A stretch of DNA of 19,784 bases from an uncultured Treponema sp. (GTDB lineage Bacteria; Spirochaetota; Spirochaetia; Treponematales; Treponemataceae). The DNA is taken from assembly GCA_947165795.1 (NCBI GenBank), contig CAMVBP010000008.1, positions 1-19,784 on the forward strand. The letters run 5' to 3'. How positions within the stretch are numbered: position 1 is the first letter of the stretch; each line of letters begins with the position of its first letter. The notes under the pieces were generated by a model. It saw nothing but the letters and a program-made list of their open reading frames with translations, did no database searches and was not told where the DNA came from. Of this stretch, positions 7,149 to 14,404 are shown one piece after another. Made by a program: the position numbers and the translations under genes.

Positions 7149-7511
7149 ATGGAATATCATTTTACGAATGATAAGCCTATTTATGTTCAGCTTGTGGATT
7201 ATTTCAAAATCCAGATAATCGCTGGACTTAGGCCGGAAGGAAGCAGAGTTGAATCTGTAAGAGATTTAGCTGTTGAAGCAAAGGTTAATCCAAATACAAT
7301 GCAGAAAGCTCTGTCGGAATTGGAACGTGAAGGACTTGTAAAAACTGAACGCACAAGCGGAAGATTTATCACTGATGATAAAGAAAAAATTGCAAAGATG
7401 CGTGAAGAAATTGCAGGTATAGAGATTGAAACATTTATAAAGAAAATGCAGTCTCTTGGTTTTTCTAAAAAGGAAATCAAAAAGCTTATTGATGAATATG
7501 AGGCGGATTAA
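7149..7511 (+). CDS. GntR-family regulator, YtrA subfamily
   Basis: 120-residue DNA-binding repressor. The N-terminal winged helix-turn-helix is clear: PIYVQLVDYFKIQIIAGL, GSRVESVRDLAVEAKVNPNTMQKALSELEREGLVKTERTSGRFI. The short C-terminal tail (about 45 residues, two helices ending FSKKEIKKLIDEY) rather than a large ligand domain is the mark of the YtrA subfamily, which typically dimerises through these helices and controls an adjacent ABC transporter operon. That arrangement is present here: ATPase and permease genes follow on the same strand, 60 bases downstream. Strong ribosome site AAGGAGG. It probably binds the paired palindromes in its own promoter. The inducing signal is unknown; relatives often respond to cell-envelope-active compounds. 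Confidence 0.9.
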   Translation: MEYHFTNDKPIYVQLVDYFKIQIIAGLRPEGSRVESVRDLAVEAKVNPNTMQKALSELEREGLVKTERTSGRFITDDKEKIAKMREEIAGIEIETFIKKMQSLGFSKKEIKKLIDEYEAD

Positions 7512-7528
7512 AAGCTGCAAAATTATAC

Positions 7529-7558
7529 ATCCGTAAACGAAAGATAATACGGATTTTT
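7529..7558 (+). terminator. weak hairpin with T tail between gntR and the ABC ATPase gene
   Basis: ATCCGTA (7529-7535) pairs perfectly with TACGGAT (7548-7554) across a 12-base loop and runs into five Ts (7554-7558). The AAGGAG ribosome site of the ABC gene starts at once after it (7559). The seven-pair stem with a large loop is weak, so it may act as a partial terminator or an mRNA processing/stabilising element setting regulator-to-transporter ratio. Confidence 0.4.
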
Positions 7559-7571
7559 AAGGAGAAAAGGA

Positions 7572-8270
7572 ATGGAAAGTGTATTAAATTTTTCTAATGT
7601 TACAAAGAAATATGGAAAGAAGAAGGCTCTTGATTCTATCAACCTTTCTTTACCAGCTGGTTCTATTGTTGGATTGCTTGGTCCAAATGGAAGTGGAAAA
7701 ACTACAATGCTTAAGCTTGCAGCAGGTTTATTAACACCTTCTTCTGGCTCTATAGAAGTATGTGGTTTTAAGCCTGGTGTTGAGTCTAAATCGATTGTGG
7801 CTTATCAGCCGGATAGAGTTTACCTTAACGACTGGATGAATGTTGAACAGCTTATGAAAATGATGTGTGACTTTTATCCAAACTTCAATAAGGAAAAAGC
7901 AAATGATATGCTTGATAGTCTTGGAATTAATCCTTATGACAAATTAAAAACAATGTCAAAGGGAACAAAGGAAAAAGTTCAGCTTATCTTAACTATGAGC
8001 CGCGAAGTTCCTTTGTATATTCTTGATGAGCCAATTGGTGGTGTTGATCCTGCTGCACGTGATTATATCCTTAATACAATCATTAACAATTACAGCGAAA
8101 ATTCTACTGTATTAATTTCTACACATTTAATTAATGATGTAGAGACAGTTTTGAATCATATACTTTTCCTAAAAGAAGGAAAAATTGTTCGTGATGGAAA
8201 TGTAGACGATATTCGTGGAGAAACAGGAATGTCTATTGATGAGCTTTTCAGAGAAGAGTTTAAATGCTAA
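7572..8270 (+). CDS. ABC transporter ATP-binding protein (YtrB-like)
   Basis: 232-residue nucleotide-binding subunit that would energise the membrane protein encoded next. Motifs in order: Walker A GPNGSGKT (residues 37-44), Q-loop in VAYQPDRVYL, a signature MSKGTKEKVQL that departs from the LSGGQ consensus as often seen in drug/antibiotic-type and Ytr-type exporters, Walker B with LYILDEPIGGVDP, and the H-loop STHL. Length is normal for a stand-alone ATPase. Ribosome site AAGGAG eight bases upstream. It lies in an operon with the GntR regulator upstream and a six-span permease 37 bases downstream; the set matches a small YtrABC-like exporter or envelope-stress transporter. Substrate unknown. 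Confidence 0.92.
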   Translation: MESVLNFSNVTKKYGKKKALDSINLSLPAGSIVGLLGPNGSGKTTMLKLAAGLLTPSSGSIEVCGFKPGVESKSIVAYQPDRVYLNDWMNVEQLMKMMCDFYPNFNKEKANDMLDSLGINPYDKLKTMSKGTKEKVQLILTMSREVPLYILDEPIGGVDPAARDYILNTIINNYSENSTVLISTHLINDVETVLNHILFLKEGKIVRDGNVDDIRGETGMSIDELFREEFKC

Positions 8271-8284
8271 CTAACGTTAGTTAG
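8267..8284. repeat. perfect 18-bp palindrome at the ABC ATPase stop codon
   Basis: CTAACTAACGTTAGTTAG is a perfect self-complementary 18-mer covering the TAA stop (8268-8270) and ending 23 bases before the permease ATG. As RNA it could form a 7-pair stem with an ACGU loop; as DNA it looks like an operator. Sixteen of its bases recur exactly at 9687-9702. Confidence 0.7.
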
Positions 8285-8307
8285 ACCATGATTTTTAGGA
8301 GAATAAA

Positions 8308-9114
8308 ATGGAAAATACAAAGAAGATTGTTAGAAATCCTTTACTCGCAGTTGGAAAGGTTTTTAAGTACGAAATGATTTGTGGCGCAAGAATTATTGTT
8401 CCAATGTACATAATTCTTTTGGCTTTATCATTGATTATCGGAATCTTTGTAATGAACAAAGATCTTAGTTTTTCAAATAGTGTATTAGATGTTTTTAAGG
8501 CATTAATTTTTATTCTGACCTGCATTATGTATTTTGTAATGTTTATCGTTACAATCTGGCAGATTGAAAGAAGATTTAAAAAGAGTTTGCTTGGAGATGA
8601 GGCATATTTGAATTTTACACTTCCAGTTACTGTAGGTGAACATCTTTGGGGAAGATATCTTGCAGATGCAGTATGGGCAATATCTTACGCAGTTGTTTCT
8701 GTTATATCTTTCTTACTGATGGCTATAAAGGGCTGGCACAAAATTCCAGAAATTATTGAAGATCTTGTACTGCACTTTGATGAATTTTCAGACTCACTTC
8801 ATTCTTCTGTTGGTTCGTTCGTTTTGATGGCATGTCTTAATGCATTTATGTTTTTTATGTTAATCTGTGTATTTGCATATATGGCAAGTACTGTTTCAAA
8901 CTTAATAGGAAAACATAAATCATTAATTTCAATTTTACTGTTTATAGTTTGTTTTATTCTTTATTCAAATATTTCAAATTGTATATTCAGAAATCTTGAA
9001 ATTTATAGCGCATCGTATGTTCTTTTAGGAAGCTTTTTGTATAATCTTGTGTGGACAATTATATTTTCAATTGTTACAAGAATTATTTTTTATAACAGAA
9101 TGGATCTTGAATAA
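8308..9114 (+). CDS. ABC transporter permease, ABC-2-like, six membrane spans
   Basis: 268-residue integral membrane protein, the likely partner of the preceding ATPase. An amphipathic N-terminal cytosolic stretch (residues 1-28, PLLAVGKVFKYEM) leads into hydrophobic segments near residues 30-50, 65-88, 115-140, 165-195, 205-222 and 235-258, the usual six spans of ABC-2 type permeases. LNFTLPVTVGEHLWGRYL in the first cytosolic loop resembles the coupling region LPVS/ LPIS-x-xxLLxxK of this family. Ribosome site TAGGAGAATAAA before ATG. Codon use and AT content match the upstream operon genes. No terminator is evident in the 66 bases before the convergent GNAT gene. Export is more likely than import because no binding protein is encoded with it. 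Confidence 0.82.
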   Translation: MENTKKIVRNPLLAVGKVFKYEMICGARIIVPMYIILLALSLIIGIFVMNKDLSFSNSVLDVFKALIFILTCIMYFVMFIVTIWQIERRFKKSLLGDEAYLNFTLPVTVGEHLWGRYLADAVWAISYAVVSVISFLLMAIKGWHKIPEIIEDLVLHFDEFSDSLHSSVGSFVLMACLNAFMFFMLICVFAYMASTVSNLIGKHKSLISILLFIVCFILYSNISNCIFRNLEIYSASYVLLGSFLYNLVWTIIFSIVTRIIFYNRMDLE

Positions 9115-9180
9115 AATAGACTTTGAAAATTGACTGAGACATTAGAGAGAGTTTAAGTAAGCTGCAGGCAAAGCAACTGA

Positions 9181-10014
9181 TTAAAAATACGCAATAGCGT
9201 AATGGGCGCATTCTGTAAAACCGAGCTTTTGGTAAATAGAGAATGCGTCCATATTTTTTTCTTTTACAAAAAGTGCCGCTTTTTTGTTTGCCTTTATTGC
9301 ACGGTTACATATTGTTTTTACAAGAGCCGATGCATATCCGTTTTTTCTGTACAACAGGTGAGTGTATACTCCGCCTATCTGAATATAATTAATTCCTATG
9401 GCGTTTGTGTTTGCTTTTGCCACAAAATCTCCGTCACAAATTAATGCAAGACATAATTGATTTTTTAAAATCTGGCGGAGCATAATTGCCGCTTCGGCAT
9501 CTGAGATTTTTTTGCCCGGAATTACTATTTCATTTTTCATATAATCTTTTTGAAGTGATGTCAGATTATCTATATCGTTTTCCGTGCAGCGGATTATGTT
9601 TTCGCTGTCTGAAAGTTCAACTCCTGTCTGTTTATTATTTTCGTAAACCATCATTTTATAATGGCAGGTTTGTTTTATATTAGACGAACTAACGTTAGTT
9701 AGTAATTCAACACCACTATACTCGCCGCTTATACATTTTATTTCTTTTTTAAGTAAAGGCTGGATTTGAGCCGCCAATTCTTCGGCTGAAATTAAATTAG
9801 GATTTGGAATGCAAAAATAAACTGTTGATTCAAGGGAAATAATTCCAAGAATGTTTTCAATTTTTATTGGAAGATTTGAATTGGAAATAAAAAATAAATC
9901 CTGAGTTTTTTTCCGCACTAAAGAAGCAAGCGAAACACAGACCTCTTCGTGCGGAATAACAAACTGCTGCGCCAGAGAAAAATCCTCCGGCGTTTCAATT
10001 GGAATTAAGTTCAT
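9181..10014 (-). CDS. GNAT-family N-acetyltransferase with N-terminal extension
   Basis: 277 residues. The C-terminal half (from about 150) is a GNAT acyltransferase fold using acetyl-CoA: VAKANTNAIGINYIQIGGVYTHLLYRKNGYASALVKTICNRA contains motif A (R-K-N-G-Y-A, the CoA pyrophosphate loop), and AALFVKEKNMDAFSIYQKLGF is motif B. The first 140 residues form another domain that may be a degenerate GNAT, giving a tandem protein. Substrate unknown. Its ATG overlaps the TAA of the UPF0210 gene by one base (TAATG), so it is translationally coupled to it. An internal 16-base palindromic sequence (9687-9702) falls in codons for LTNVSS. Confidence 0.8.
   Translation of the reverse strand: MNLIPIETPEDFSLAQQFVIPHEEVCVSLASLVRKKTQDLFFISNSNLPIKIENILGIISLESTVYFCIPNPNLISAEELAAQIQPLLKKEIKCISGEYSGVELLTNVSSSNIKQTCHYKMMVYENNKQTGVELSDSENIIRCTENDIDNLTSLQKDYMKNEIVIPGKKISDAEAAIMLRQILKNQLCLALICDGDFVAKANTNAIGINYIQIGGVYTHLLYRKNGYASALVKTICNRAIKANKKAALFVKEKNMDAFSIYQKLGFTECAHYAIAYF
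9687..9702. repeat. second copy of the AACTAACGTTAGTTAG palindrome
   Basis: AACTAACGTTAGTTAG is identical to 8269-8284 and contains a perfect 14-bp palindrome (9687-9700). Here it lies inside the GNAT coding region, 1.4 kb from the first copy, the permease gene lying between. Confidence 0.6.
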
Positions 10015-11375
10015 TAGTTACGGAACGAATGAATTGGAGCCGGAATTCTTCCGCCACGGTTGATAAAGTCTGCACAGCCGAATTTGCTTACAGGCATAAC
10101 AGGACAGCCGCCAAGTAATCCGCCGAATTCAACCCATTCACCGGCTTTTTTACCAGGTGCAGGAATAAGACGGCAGGCAGTTGTTTTGTTGTTTACCATA
10201 CCGATTGCAAATTCATCGGCAAGGATTCCGGAGATTGTTGTAGCAGGAGTATCGCCAGGAATTGCAATCATATCAAGACCTACAGAGCAGACTGTAGTCA
10301 TTGCTTCGAGCTTTTCAAGGCAGATAGAACCGTTCTTTGCAGCTTCAATCATACCTTCGTCTTCTGAAACAGGAATGAAGGCACCGCTCAAACCGCCGAC
10401 ATTTGTAGAAGCCATAACGCCGCCCTTCTTTACCATATCTGTGAGCATAGCGAGCGCTGCAGTTGTTCCTGGCGCACCACAGCCTTCAAGACCAATTTCT
10501 TCGAGGATGCGTGCAACAGAGTCTCCGACAGCTGGAGTAGGAGCCAAAGACAAATCAAGAATACCAAAATCAACGCCAAGACGTTTAGCAGCTTCGCTAC
10601 CAACAAGCTGGCCCATACGTGTAATCTTAAAGGCCATCTTTTTAATTCCGTCTGCAAGCACGTTGATTGGCTGACCTTTGTATTCGCGGGCAGCGGCCAG
10701 AATAACTCCAGGACCAGAAACACCAACATTGATAACGCAGTCAGCTTCTCCAGGACCATGGAAGGCACCGGCCATAAACGGATTATCTTCGGGAGCATTA
10801 CAGAATACAACGAGTTTAGCACAGCCGTTTACTTCACAGGATTTAGAAACTTCGGCAGTTTTTACGATAGTTTCTCCCATAAGTTTTACGGCATCCATAT
10901 TTATACCAGACTTTGTTGAACCAACATTTACAGAAGAACAAACAAAATCAGTAGAAGCGAGTGCTTCCGGAATAGAATCAATTAAGATGCGGTCTGCAGG
11001 AGTAATTCCTTTTTGAACGAGCGCAGAAAAACCGCCGATAAAGTTTACGCCAAGTTCATGAGCACAGCGGTCCAAAGTTTTGATATATGGAACATAATTT
11101 TTTGCTTCACTGGCTCCTGCAACGAGAGCAATAGGAGTAACAGAGATTCGTTTATTGATGATAGGTACACCAAATTCCTTTTCAATATCCTGGCCGGTTT
11201 TTACGAGATTCCCGGCTTTTTTCATAACCTTGTCATAGATTTTGTCGCAGGCCCTTTTAGAGTCAGAATCAGCACAATCAAGAAGCGAAATACCCATTGT
11301 GATGCAGCGGATATCAAGCTTCTGGCGCATAAACATATTTACAGTTTCTTGAATTTCATTTGGTGAAAAAATCAT
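10014..11375 (-). CDS. UPF0210 / DUF711 (PFL family) protein
   Basis: 453-residue cytosolic protein of the conserved UPF0210 family, whose biochemical activity is, to my knowledge, unsettled. Length and full-length sequence match the family: [34 protein letters not shown] near the N-terminus, [73 protein letters not shown] and a [15 protein letters not shown] near the end. In other bacteria the gene usually follows one for a small ACT-domain protein (UPF0237), suggesting a ligand-regulated metabolic role; that partner is absent here and a GNAT gene overlaps its end instead. It has its own promoter 31 bases upstream and an AGGAT ribosome site. Confidence 0.92.
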   Translation of the reverse strand: MIFSPNEIQETVNMFMRQKLDIRCITMGISLLDCADSDSKRACDKIYDKVMKKAGNLVKTGQDIEKEFGVPIINKRISVTPIALVAGASEAKNYVPYIKTLDRCAHELGVNFIGGFSALVQKGITPADRILIDSIPEALASTDFVCSSVNVGSTKSGINMDAVKLMGETIVKTAEVSKSCEVNGCAKLVVFCNAPEDNPFMAGAFHGPGEADCVINVGVSGPGVILAAAREYKGQPINVLADGIKKMAFKITRMGQLVGSEAAKRLGVDFGILDLSLAPTPAVGDSVARILEEIGLEGCGAPGTTAALAMLTDMVKKGGVMASTNVGGLSGAFIPVSEDEGMIEAAKNGSICLEKLEAMTTVCSVGLDMIAIPGDTPATTISGILADEFAIGMVNNKTTACRLIPAPGKKAGEWVEFGGLLGGCPVMPVSKFGCADFINRGGRIPAPIHSFRN

Positions 11376-11405
11376 ATAGCTATCCTATAAAAAAATATTT
11401 GTAAC

Positions 11406-11434
11406 AGTATACAGCGGATTTAAAAGAATGATAA
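11406..11434 (-). promoter_or_regulatory. sigma70-type promoter of the UPF0210-GNAT operon
   Basis: On the minus strand: TTATCA (11434-11429), 17 bases, TATACT (11411-11406). Start expected near 11399, leaving a leader of about 24 bases with the AGGAT ribosome site. Confidence 0.6.
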
Positions 11435-11446
11435 TAGGGTGCGGCA

Positions 11447-11606
11447 ATGAAAGGAAAAGATTATGAAATAGAAAGAATATTGGGCATAATTAAGACAAAA
11501 TCAAAGGAAGAAAAACAGAATCGAACATCCTGATCTAGCAGAACAAATAATAAATTTTAAAAATATTATAACAGCAGAAACTTTGAAAAATTCTTTTTTC
11601 AAATGA
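11447..11606 (+). pseudogene. frameshifted small ORF of unknown origin
   Basis: ATG at 11447 opens a 28-codon frame ending with TGA at 11531-11533. From ATC at 11520 a second frame continues 28 codons (starting IEHPDLAEQIINF) to TGA at 11604. Joined by a one-base shift near the A-rich run GAAGAAAAACAG they give about 53 residues of plausible charged, helical protein with good codon composition in both halves. No ribosome site is clear and I recognise no family. It may be a decayed gene remnant or an assembly/sequencing slip; the rest of the 337-base gap (11376-11712) holds the UPF0210 promoter and the leader of the next operon. Confidence 0.35.
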
Positions 11607-11637
11607 ATGAGTTATTTATGGATTTGTGATTTTTCTT

Positions 11638-11643
11638 TATAAT
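11638..11643 (+). promoter_or_regulatory. possible -10 box for the proC operon
   Basis: A consensus TATAAT about 70 bases before the proC ATG. The best -35 at 17 bases (TTTATG, 11615-11620) is weak. The leader that would follow carries a small CTGC/GCAG hairpin (around 11673-11689) just before the AGGAG ribosome site. Confidence 0.4.
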
Positions 11644-11712
11644 TAGTTTAGCGCGAAACGGCGGACGATGTGAGCTGCTGCTTTCTTGCAGTACAGGAGA
11701 AAAATTAAAAAT

Positions 11713-12540
11713 ATGAATTACAAAAAAATTGGAATTATTGGATTTGGAAGCATGGGGAAAATGCTTGCGGCGAATTTTCTTGGTGCGGGGTTTGTTGATA
11801 AGGATTCGCTTTTTATTGCAAACAGAACCTTGTCTAAGCTTGAAGAAATGAAAGGCAGTGCTGTAATTTGTTCGTCGAATGTTGAAGCGACGCAGCAGAC
11901 TGATTTTCTTTTTATATGCGCAAGGCCTGCAGATATTAAAACTATTCTGGAAGAAATTTCTGATTCTGTAAAAACTGATACGCTTGTTGTTTCTTTGAAT
12001 GCAAGTGTTTCGTTCTCTCAGCTTGAAAAAATTCTCTGTAAAAAATGCGTACATAAAATTGCAAAAATGATTCCGAGCGTAACTGCAGAGATTAATAAAT
12101 CGCAATCGCTTGTCTGCTATAATTCTGCGATTGAAGAAAATGATAAAAAGCAGCTGCAGGAAATTTTAAAATGTCTTGGTGAAGTAATTGAACTGCCGGA
12201 AAATGAAATGGGTATGGGCTCTGAACTGGTGAGCTGCATGCCGGGCTTTATTGCATCAATCTTTGATGTTATCTGCAGGTCGGCAAAAGCTCATACAGAA
12301 ATTCCTGAAAAGCAGATTGTTCAGATGGTTTTAAAAACTGTTTCTGCTACAAGCGAGCTTATGCTGCAAAAAAATATGAACTTTGAAGAAGTTGTTTCGC
12401 GGGTTGCAACTAAAGGCGGCATTACGGAAGAAGGCGCTAAAGTTATTTACGATGGTATGCCCGCTGTTGCCGATTTGATGTTTGAAAAAACTCTGGAAAA
12501 GAGAAAGCAGACTACAAAAAAGGCAGAAGAGCTTTTTTAG
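11713..12540 (+). CDS. proC: pyrroline-5-carboxylate reductase-like protein
   Basis: 275-residue NAD(P)H-dependent reductase; true ProC makes proline from pyrroline-5-carboxylate in the cytosol. The N-terminal Rossmann motif IGIIGFGSMGKMLA and NRT (usually adenine-ribose binding) are present, followed by FICARPADIKTILEEI, a VHKIAKMIPSVTAEINKSQS segment matching the family's RxMPNTPxxxxxG region but without Pro-Asn, and the C-terminal VATKGGITEEGAKVI corresponding to SPGGTTxxxL. These deviations mean it could be a ProC paralogue (ComER-like) with another substrate. ATG at 11713 is preferred over an upstream TTG at 11686 because it sits just before the Rossmann strand; its AGGAG lies 13 bases away, rather far. 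First gene of a four-gene operon. Confidence 0.75.
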   Translation: MNYKKIGIIGFGSMGKMLAANFLGAGFVDKDSLFIANRTLSKLEEMKGSAVICSSNVEATQQTDFLFICARPADIKTILEEISDSVKTDTLVVSLNASVSFSQLEKILCKKCVHKIAKMIPSVTAEINKSQSLVCYNSAIEENDKKQLQEILKCLGEVIELPENEMGMGSELVSCMPGFIASIFDVICRSAKAHTEIPEKQIVQMVLKTVSATSELMLQKNMNFEEVVSRVATKGGITEEGAKVIYDGMPAVADLMFEKTLEKRKQTTKKAEELF

Positions 12541-12561
12541 TTTTTTTAATAGGAGAAACAT

Positions 12562-12918
12562 ATGCCGTTAGTAAAAGTTAACATGCAGGCAGGCAAGAGC
12601 CCTGAATTTAAAAAGTCTGTTTTTGATTGTATTCACGAAGGTTTAATTGATGCGTTTGGAATTGCTGACTGGGACAGGTTTCAGCGTATTGAAGAATATC
12701 ACAAAACTTCGTGGGAAGCTCCGGAAGGGAAGACCGAAAACTTTATGATTATTGAACTCACAATTTTCCCGGGAAGAACGAAGGATCAGAAAAAAGCTGC
12801 AATTGAAGTTATTACCGCAAGGCTTTGCGAAAAGCTTAAAATTGCTCCAACTGATGTTTTTATTGTTATGAATGAACCGCCTCTTGAAAACTGGGGAATG
12901 GGCGGAATCCAAAAATAA
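12562..12918 (+). CDS. tautomerase-superfamily protein
   Basis: 118-residue protein of the tautomerase superfamily (longer than the 60-residue 4-oxalocrotonate tautomerase form). After removal of Met, Pro-1 would be the catalytic base (MPLVKVNMQAG). The second half has the typical IELTIFPGRTKDQKKAAIEVITARLCEKLKIAPTDVFIVMNEPPLENWGMGG strand-helix-strand repeat. Such proteins isomerise enol/keto acids or have unassigned functions; the substrate here is unknown. Ribosome site AGGAG seven bases upstream, 21 bases after proC. Cytosolic. Confidence 0.85.
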   Translation: MPLVKVNMQAGKSPEFKKSVFDCIHEGLIDAFGIADWDRFQRIEEYHKTSWEAPEGKTENFMIIELTIFPGRTKDQKKAAIEVITARLCEKLKIAPTDVFIVMNEPPLENWGMGGIQK

Positions 12919-12937
12919 TTAGAAAAGGAATTTTAAA

Positions 12938-13627
12938 ATGCGATTTTTATTTATACGACACGGTGAACCGGATTATATAAACGATTGTCTTACTCCAACA
13001 GGAAGACTTCAGGCACAGGCTGCTGCAAAGCGTCTTGCAGGTGAAAATATCTGCGAGATTTATGCTTCTCCTCTTGGCAGGGCTCAGGAAACCGCGAGCT
13101 ATACTGCAAAGGAACTTAATCAGAAAATTATTACTCTTGATTTTATGCGTGAGATTTCCTGGGGTGGAGAAGGTGTTCCTAACGAGGGCCATATCTGGAC
13201 TCTTGCAGACAGAATGTTAAACGAAGATAACTTTGATTTTTATAAAGATGACTGGCGCGAGCATCCTTATTTTAAAAACAACACTGTTATGCCTTATTAC
13301 GAAAAGGTTTCTGCGTGCATGGATGAATTTCTGCAGGAGCAGGGGTACCGCCAGGAAGGCAGAAGATTTTTCTGCAGTAAGGAAAACAGAAAAACCATTG
13401 CGCTCTTTAGCCACGGAGGTTCCGGAGGCGCGGCTCTTTCTCATATTTTATCGCTGCCGTTCCCTTATGTTCTTTGCGTTTTTCCTTATACTTATACTTC
13501 GGTTATTTCTCTGGAATTTCCGTCTGTGCCGGGCGAGTATGTTCATCCCCGTGTTGAACTGTTTAATGATGCGGCTCATATTAAAGGGCTTGGAGATGAA
13601 CTTAAGCTTCAGCAAAAAAGTTTTTAA
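12938..13627 (+). CDS. histidine phosphatase (phosphoglycerate mutase-like)
   Basis: 229-residue member of the histidine phosphatase superfamily, which removes or moves phosphate through a phosphohistidine. Seen: IRHGEP with catalytic His8 and Arg7, LTPTGRLQAQAAAKRL, the second phosphate-pocket motif YASPLGRAQETA, acid/base region MREISWGGEG, and SHGGSGGA with the second His at 159. Small-molecule or sugar-phosphate hydrolysis is more likely than glycolytic mutase activity given the divergence; the substrate is unknown. It follows the tautomerase gene by 19 bases with AAAAGGAA before the ATG. Confidence 0.88.
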   Translation: MRFLFIRHGEPDYINDCLTPTGRLQAQAAAKRLAGENICEIYASPLGRAQETASYTAKELNQKIITLDFMREISWGGEGVPNEGHIWTLADRMLNEDNFDFYKDDWREHPYFKNNTVMPYYEKVSACMDEFLQEQGYRQEGRRFFCSKENRKTIALFSHGGSGGAALSHILSLPFPYVLCVFPYTYTSVISLEFPSVPGEYVHPRVELFNDAAHIKGLGDELKLQQKSF

Positions 13628-13645
13628 ACAGAGGCTGTAAAGGTT

Positions 13646-14308
13646 ATGAATTCTGAAAATCCTTTTTTAACATACGCAGTTACTCTATATTTTGATGATG
13701 AAACTTCCGGTGAAATTCGCGACCTTACAAAAGGGCTTTGCGATGTGACTGGAAATGATTATATGATTCAAAATAATGTTCCGCCGCATTTTACGCTTGG
13801 AATGTTTCATGTAGAAGAAGCGGACAATGAAAAATTAAAAAGAGTATTCAGTGATTTTGTAAATAAAGCGCGCGAAAATCTTTTTAATGATTCTGCATTT
13901 GAAATTTCTTTTGGCGGTTTTGAAGCTTTTTTGGACAAAGTGATTTTTATAAAACTGGAAAAAGATGATAAGCTTTATGCTTTGAATGTGCTTTTGCACG
14001 AGCTTTTTCTTCCGCAGTTTGAAGCAGGCGACAACAGAAATTATCTTCCGGAAAACTGGTATCCGCATATTACGCTTGGCTTTAAGCTTTCGCATGAGCA
14101 GTTTGAAAAAGGTATGGAATTTTTAAAAGGCCGGCCTGCGAGCCCGGATGCGCAAGGGATTGGAGGCGCGCCGCAGGCGTTGCAAAGCAATGGAGCGCGG
14201 TTAGCGCGGAACGCCGCAAAGCCCGGTCTGCCGAAAGGCAGATGCGCCCGTATTGGTCTTGCATGCTGTAATCCGTACACTCCGGTTTGTGAATTTTTTA
14301 TTGATTGA
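13646..14308 (+). CDS. 2H phosphoesterase (2'-5' RNA ligase-like) interrupted by a GC-rich in-frame insert
   Basis: 220-residue protein of the 2H phosphoesterase superfamily (LigT/ThpR-like), enzymes acting on 2'-5' or cyclic phosphodiesters. Both HxT signatures are visible: PPHFTLGMF (His48) and WYPHITLGF (His141). The fold runs normally to MEFLK (residue 161). Then about 40 residues of Ala/Arg/Gly/Pro-rich sequence appear (162-201), after which the expected last strand resumes as ARIGLACCNPYTPVCEFFID. The inserted codons coincide with an abrupt GC-rich stretch (14129-14248). Both catalytic motifs lie upstream, so the enzyme could stay active with a surface loop. Last gene of the operon, 18 bases after the phosphatase gene; a good promoter for the next gene overlaps its end. 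Confidence 0.85.
   Translation: MNSENPFLTYAVTLYFDDETSGEIRDLTKGLCDVTGNDYMIQNNVPPHFTLGMFHVEEADNEKLKRVFSDFVNKARENLFNDSAFEISFGGFEAFLDKVIFIKLEKDDKLYALNVLLHELFLPQFEAGDNRNYLPENWYPHITLGFKLSHEQFEKGMEFLKGRPASPDAQGIGGAPQALQSNGARLARNAAKPGLPKGRCARIGLACCNPYTPVCEFFID
14129..14248. mobile_element. GC-rich palindromic element inserted in frame in the 2H phosphoesterase gene
   Basis: About 120 bases of very GC-rich DNA with sharp borders in an AT-rich gene. Hairpins: TCTGCC-GAAA-GGCAGA (14227-14242, perfect stem, stable GNRA loop); GGCGTT/AACGCC (14176-14181 with 14210-14215) enclosing GCGC-GGTTA-GCGC (14195-14207) and TTGC-AAA-GCAA (14180-14190). AGCCCGG (14141 and 14220) and GATGCGC (14148 and 14242) each occur twice in direct orientation. 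Four of six frames are open across it; stops occur only in the second plus frame (TAG at 14201) and one minus frame. Exact borders are estimated from where the 2H fold breaks and resumes. It has no transposase, so it would be a non-autonomous repeat; I know of no name for it. Confidence 0.65.
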
Positions 14309-14334
14309 TGATTTTTGGAAATATATAGTATAAT
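14305..14334 (+). promoter_or_regulatory. sigma70-type promoter of the lipoprotein gene
   Basis: TTGATG (14305-14310), 18 bases, consensus TATAAT (14329-14334). The -35 overlaps the stop codon of the 2H phosphoesterase gene. Start near 14341 gives a leader of about 64 bases ending in AGGAGG (14390-14395), nine bases before the ATG. Confidence 0.6.
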
Positions 14335-14404
14335 TATGGCAGAACTTTTAGCTAAGAATTTTTTTGACGATATTTTATAAAACAGAATCAGGAGGAAAAG
14401 AAAA

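Noticed and set aside
10060..11366. Plus-strand ORFs opposite the UPF0210 gene
   Set aside because: Antisense shadows; the minus-strand product is a full-length conserved family member.
11673..11700. Riboswitch or attenuator in the proC leader
   Set aside because: Only a four-pair CTGC/GCAG stem is visible, too weak to support a named regulatory RNA.
14341..14365. Terminator after the 2H phosphoesterase gene
   Set aside because: The TTAGCTAA palindrome before a T run has no loop and few GC pairs, so I do not claim it.
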